DNA of 64,000 bases from WSZJ01 sp964590435 (GTDB lineage Bacteria > Planctomycetota > MHYJ01 > WSZJ01), in NCBI GenBank assembly GCA_964590435.1, contig CAZPWT010000001.1, forward strand, positions 13,096 through 77,095, written 5' to 3'. Every line of letters starts with the position of its first letter. The stretch's first letter is position 1. The position numbers were made by a program, and so were the translations under genes. The notes under the pieces are model-generated. The model was not told the DNA's origin. It did not search any database and saw nothing but the letters and a program-made list of their open reading frames with translations. This document shows, one piece after another, positions 61,765 through 64,000 of this stretch.

Positions 61765-64000
61765 ATGGCCGCGGATAAAGACCAGACGATCGGACGACTT
61801 GCCGTCTCGCGAGGGATCATCTCGCAGAGCCAGCTCCGTCAGTGCATCGAGGAGCAGCAGAAGTCCGCACGTCCGCTTCCGCTGGCCGTCATCCTGCTGA
61901 AGAAGGGGTTCCTGGACGACCGGGACCTCGAGACGCTGATGGAGGCGTCCGAGCGGATTGCCGGGGCGAAGACGACGTCGCAGGAGAACTCGACGGCGCA
62001 GGAAGCCCACACGGGTTCGAAGGCGAGCATGTACAGCGACACGCTGGGCTCGCTGATCGACAGCGGCGAAGGGAAGGCGGTGAAGCCGCCGCAGCGTTCC
62101 CGGACTGTGGATTCGCCGGGCGGGATGGGGATCGCGGCGATGGCCGACGCGCTCGACACGCCGGCTCCTCCCCGCAAAAAGCCCGCAGAGAGTTCGGGAC
62201 CCAGCCTGCTCGGGGATTCGCTGTCGGCGATGGATGCGATGGAAGCGGCCCCCAAGCGCAAGCAGGGCGGAGCACCGCCGGCGGACGATGCGGTCGCTCC
62301 CGTGGCCCGCAGGAAGCCCGCGGGCGACGACGATGCCCCCGCCTCGTTCGAGAAGACCTCGGTCGGAACCGGGCTCGTCAACACGAGCGCGCTTCCGGAC
62401 CTGGACGACGAACCCGCTCCGCCGCCGAGGCGTGGCGGGCGCCCGATGGAAGACGCGCCGGTGGCGAAGAAGTCCGGCCCGCCGGCTGCGGACGACGACA
62501 TGATCGTGCCGCCGAAGAAGCGGCCGACGGAGCCGCCGAAGGTGGCGGACAAGAAGGACGACGGCCCGGCGAAATTCGACAAGGTGTCGGTGACGAGCGG
62601 GCTCGTGGACATGAGCGCGCTTCCCGACCTGGACGACGAACCCGCGCCGCCGCCGAGGCGTGGCGGGCGCCCGATGGAAGACGCGCCGGTGGCGAAGAAG
62701 TCCGGCCCGCCGGCTGCGGACGACGACATGATCGTGCCGCCGAAGAAGCGGTCGACGGAGCCGCCGAAGGTGGCCGACAAGAAGGACGACGGGCCGGCGA
62801 AATTCGACAAGGTGTCGGTGACGAGCGGGCTTGTGGACACGAGCGCGCTTCCGGACCTGGACGACGAGCCCGCGCCACCGCCGAAAAAGGCGGGGCGTCC
62901 TGCGCCTGCGGCGCCTGCCGAGGATGCGGTCGTTCCGGCGAAGACGGCGGACAAGAAGGACGACGGCCCGGCGAAGTTCGATAAGGTGTCGGTGACGAGC
63001 GGGCTTGTGGACACGAGCGCGCTTCCCGACCTCGACGACGAGCCCGCGCCGCCGCCGAAGAAAGCCGGGCGTCCTGCGCCCGCGCCGGCCGCGGAGGACG
63101 CGGTCATGCCGGCGAAGACGTCGGACAAGAAGGACGACGGTCCCGCGAAGTTCGACAAGGTGTCGGTGACGAGCGGCCTCGTGGACACCAGCGCGCTTCC
63201 CGACCTCGACGACGAACCCGCGCCGCCGCCGAAGAAGGCCGGGCGTCCTGCGCCTCCCGCCGCGGATGCCGCAGCCCCCGAGAAGACGGCTGACAAGAAG
63301 GACGACGGCCCGGCGAAGTTCGACAAGGTGTCGGTGACGAGCGGGCTTGTGGACACGAGCGCGCTTCCCGACCTCGACGACGAACCCGCGCCTCCGCCGA
63401 AGAGAGCCGGGAAGCCCGCCGAGGAGCCCGCGGCCCGCAAGCAGGGGACCGAGGAATTCCTGGCCGAGGCGATGTCCGCCACGCGCAGCGAGCCCCCGCC
63501 GGCCGCGGAGCCCGCCCGCCGCCCCGACTTCGAATTCCAGCTGATCGGCCCCCAGAGCGATCACTTCAAGAGCGTCACCGTCCCCGAGGAGCCCAAGCAG
63601 GAGGACGAGGGCCCCGAGGAGTTGGAGAAGGCGCTCCAGGAAAAGGCTGCTTCCCCGGAAGCGCCGGCGGACGCCTCGTTCGAGGAGGTCGAGCCGGAGG
63701 CGGTGAACGCGCCGCTCGAGGAAGTCGCGCCGGACGACAGCGCGGAAGAAGCGCGGAAGGCCGAGGAGGCGCGCAAGGCCGAGGAAGCGCGCAAGGCCGA
63801 AGAGGCGCGCAAGGCCGAGGAAGCTCGCAAGGCTGAGGAAGCCCGCAAGGTCGAGGAGGCTCGCAAGGTCGAGGAGGCCCGCAAGGTCGAGGAGGCCCGC
63901 AAGGTCGAGGAGGCCCGCAAGGCTGAGGAGGCCCGCAAGGCTGAGGAGGCCCGCAAGGCTGAGGAGGCCCGCAAGGCTGAGGAGGCCCGCAAGGCTGAGG
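61765..64000 (+). CDS. Repeat-rich protein with GspE-N-like start, truncated by the window edge
   Basis: At least 745 codons from ATG 61765, open to the right edge. Residues 1-65 (IGRLAVSRGIISQSQLRQCIEEQQ, PLAVILLKKGFLDDRDLETLM) resemble the MshEN/GspE N-terminal domain also seen at the start of PilB. After a Ser/Pro/Ala region come six copies (first at 62341) of a unit whose core is KVSVTSGLVDTSALPDLDDE followed by PAPPPKK, spaced 168-228 bases. Then an acidic stretch, and from 63742 a tandem array of the six-residue unit AEEARK (A or V variants), at least 14 copies, which should form a long single alpha helix. The low-complexity design recalls cytoskeletal or adaptor proteins of Planctomycetota and Myxococcota. 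Function unknown. Confidence 0.8.
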   Translation, partial: MAADKDQTIGRLAVSRGIISQSQLRQCIEEQQKSARPLPLAVILLKKGFLDDRDLETLMEASERIAGAKTTSQENSTAQEAHTGSKASMYSDTLGSLIDSGEGKAVKPPQRSRTVDSPGGMGIAAMADALDTPAPPRKKPAESSGPSLLGDSLSAMDAMEAAPKRKQGGAPPADDAVAPVARRKPAGDDDAPASFEKTSVGTGLVNTSALPDLDDEPAPPPRRGGRPMEDAPVAKKSGPPAADDDMIVPPKKRPTEPPKVADKKDDGPAKFDKVSVTSGLVDMSALPDLDDEPAPPPRRGGRPMEDAPVAKKSGPPAADDDMIVPPKKRSTEPPKVADKKDDGPAKFDKVSVTSGLVDTSALPDLDDEPAPPPKKAGRPAPAAPAEDAVVPAKTADKKDDGPAKFDKVSVTSGLVDTSALPDLDDEPAPPPKKAGRPAPAPAAEDAVMPAKTSDKKDDGPAKFDKVSVTSGLVDTSALPDLDDEPAPPPKKAGRPAPPAADAAAPEKTADKKDDGPAKFDKVSVTSGLVDTSALPDLDDEPAPPPKRAGKPAEEPAARKQGTEEFLAEAMSATRSEPPPAAEPARRPDFEFQLIGPQSDHFKSVTVPEEPKQEDEGPEELEKALQEKAASPEAPADASFEEVEPEAVNAPLEEVAPDDSAEEARKAEEARKAEEARKAEEARKAEEARKAEEARKVEEARKVEEARKVEEARKVEEARKAEEARKAEEARKAEEARKAEEARKAE
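62341..63402 (+). repeat. Six in-frame coding repeats inside the right-edge gene
   Basis: Units begin near 62341, 62563, 62791, 62965, 63139 and 63307. All encode the core T/VSGLVDTSALPDLDDEPAPPP. The first two units carry a longer tail (GGRPMEDAPVAKK ... VPPKKRP) than the last four, which have AGRPAPA-type tails. DNA identity between neighbours is high, so expansion was recent. Confidence 0.85.
63742..64000 (+). repeat. 18-bp tandem repeats coding AEEARK
   Basis: About 14 copies of an 18-base unit near GAGGCCCGCAAGGCTGAG extend past the window edge. The last several copies are almost identical, the first ones more diverged, as expected for growth at one end. Length is likely variable between strains. 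Confidence 0.85.

Noticed and set aside
62341..63402. Regularly spaced repeats that could look like a CRISPR array
   Set aside because: Units are in frame, spacing is 168-228 bases and multiples of three, the spacers are themselves similar, and there are no cas genes.
61756..63564. Long minus-strand open frames opposite the right-edge repeat gene
   Set aside because: They mirror the repeats of the plus-strand gene, have Arg/Gly/Ala-rich composition, no sensible start, and the plus frame has a recognisable N-domain.

Overview
The window is a gene-dense, GC-rich stretch of bacterial chromosome. I see no tRNA, rRNA, CRISPR array, transposase, integrase-bearing island or phage gene, and no gene-free stretch longer than about 300 bases. 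Numerous lipobox-type lipoproteins, a PilB/PilT pair, a 13-gene nuo cluster and a eukaryote-type Ser/Thr kinase point to a didermic, free-living heterotroph with aerobic or anaerobic respiration. The large kinase with a long extracytoplasmic tail, the CAP-domain proteins, the FIST protein and the charge- or proline-rich secreted proteins recall Planctomycetota and related lineages. That placement is an inference from style, not from a marker gene.

Layout. 1-1901: two small secreted low-complexity proteins, each followed by a clear intrinsic terminator, then a lipoprotein on the minus strand. 1985-15241: minus-strand respiratory complex I operon in the order nuoA-B-C-D-E-F-G-H-J-K-L-M-N. nuoI is absent, nuoL has an in-frame amber codon exactly at its conserved membrane lysine, and nuoH looks frameshifted at its start. 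15443-28162: mixed small transcription units: an alpha/beta-hydrolase-like protein lacking the nucleophile serine, a NUDIX protein, a DUF255 thioredoxin-fold lipoprotein, two CAP-domain paralogues, an isochorismatase-like/kinase-like fusion, an aminotransferase, a methyltransferase and a SpoU-type RNA methyltransferase.

28159-41318: signalling and glycogen block. Two tandem paralogous receptors each join a class III cyclase-like domain to a STAND ATPase and TPR repeats. They are divergent from an alpha-glucan phosphorylase, which is followed by a membrane Ser/Thr kinase translationally coupled to a FIST-domain protein. 41321-49685: lipoproteins, a short-chain dehydrogenase, a phosphodiesterase of the alkaline phosphatase superfamily, a three-gene operon (zinc-ribbon membrane protein, RMD1/DUF155-like protein, transglutaminase-like lipoprotein) and an M61 peptidase. 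49854-58250: purE, a lipoprotein-lipoprotein-xer operon, a three-domain lipoprotein and the pilB-pilT motor pair. 58461-64000: small lipoprotein, ppdK, and a repeat-rich protein that runs off the right edge.

Functional logic: complex I supplies respiratory energy. Pyruvate phosphate dikinase and glucan phosphorylase handle central carbon and storage glucan. PilB/PilT drive type IV pilus extension and retraction. The STAND receptors and the kinase/FIST pair are the likely signalling modules. Within operons, genes are commonly linked by ATGA, GTGA or TTGA overlaps. Several first genes have a -10-like hexamer only 7-11 bases before the start and no Shine-Dalgarno, suggesting leaderless mRNAs.

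The most unusual non-coding features are intergenic hairpin elements whose arms are built of short degenerate tandem words (10717-10815, 49728-49844, 50443-50578, plus a solitary arm at 25541-25590).
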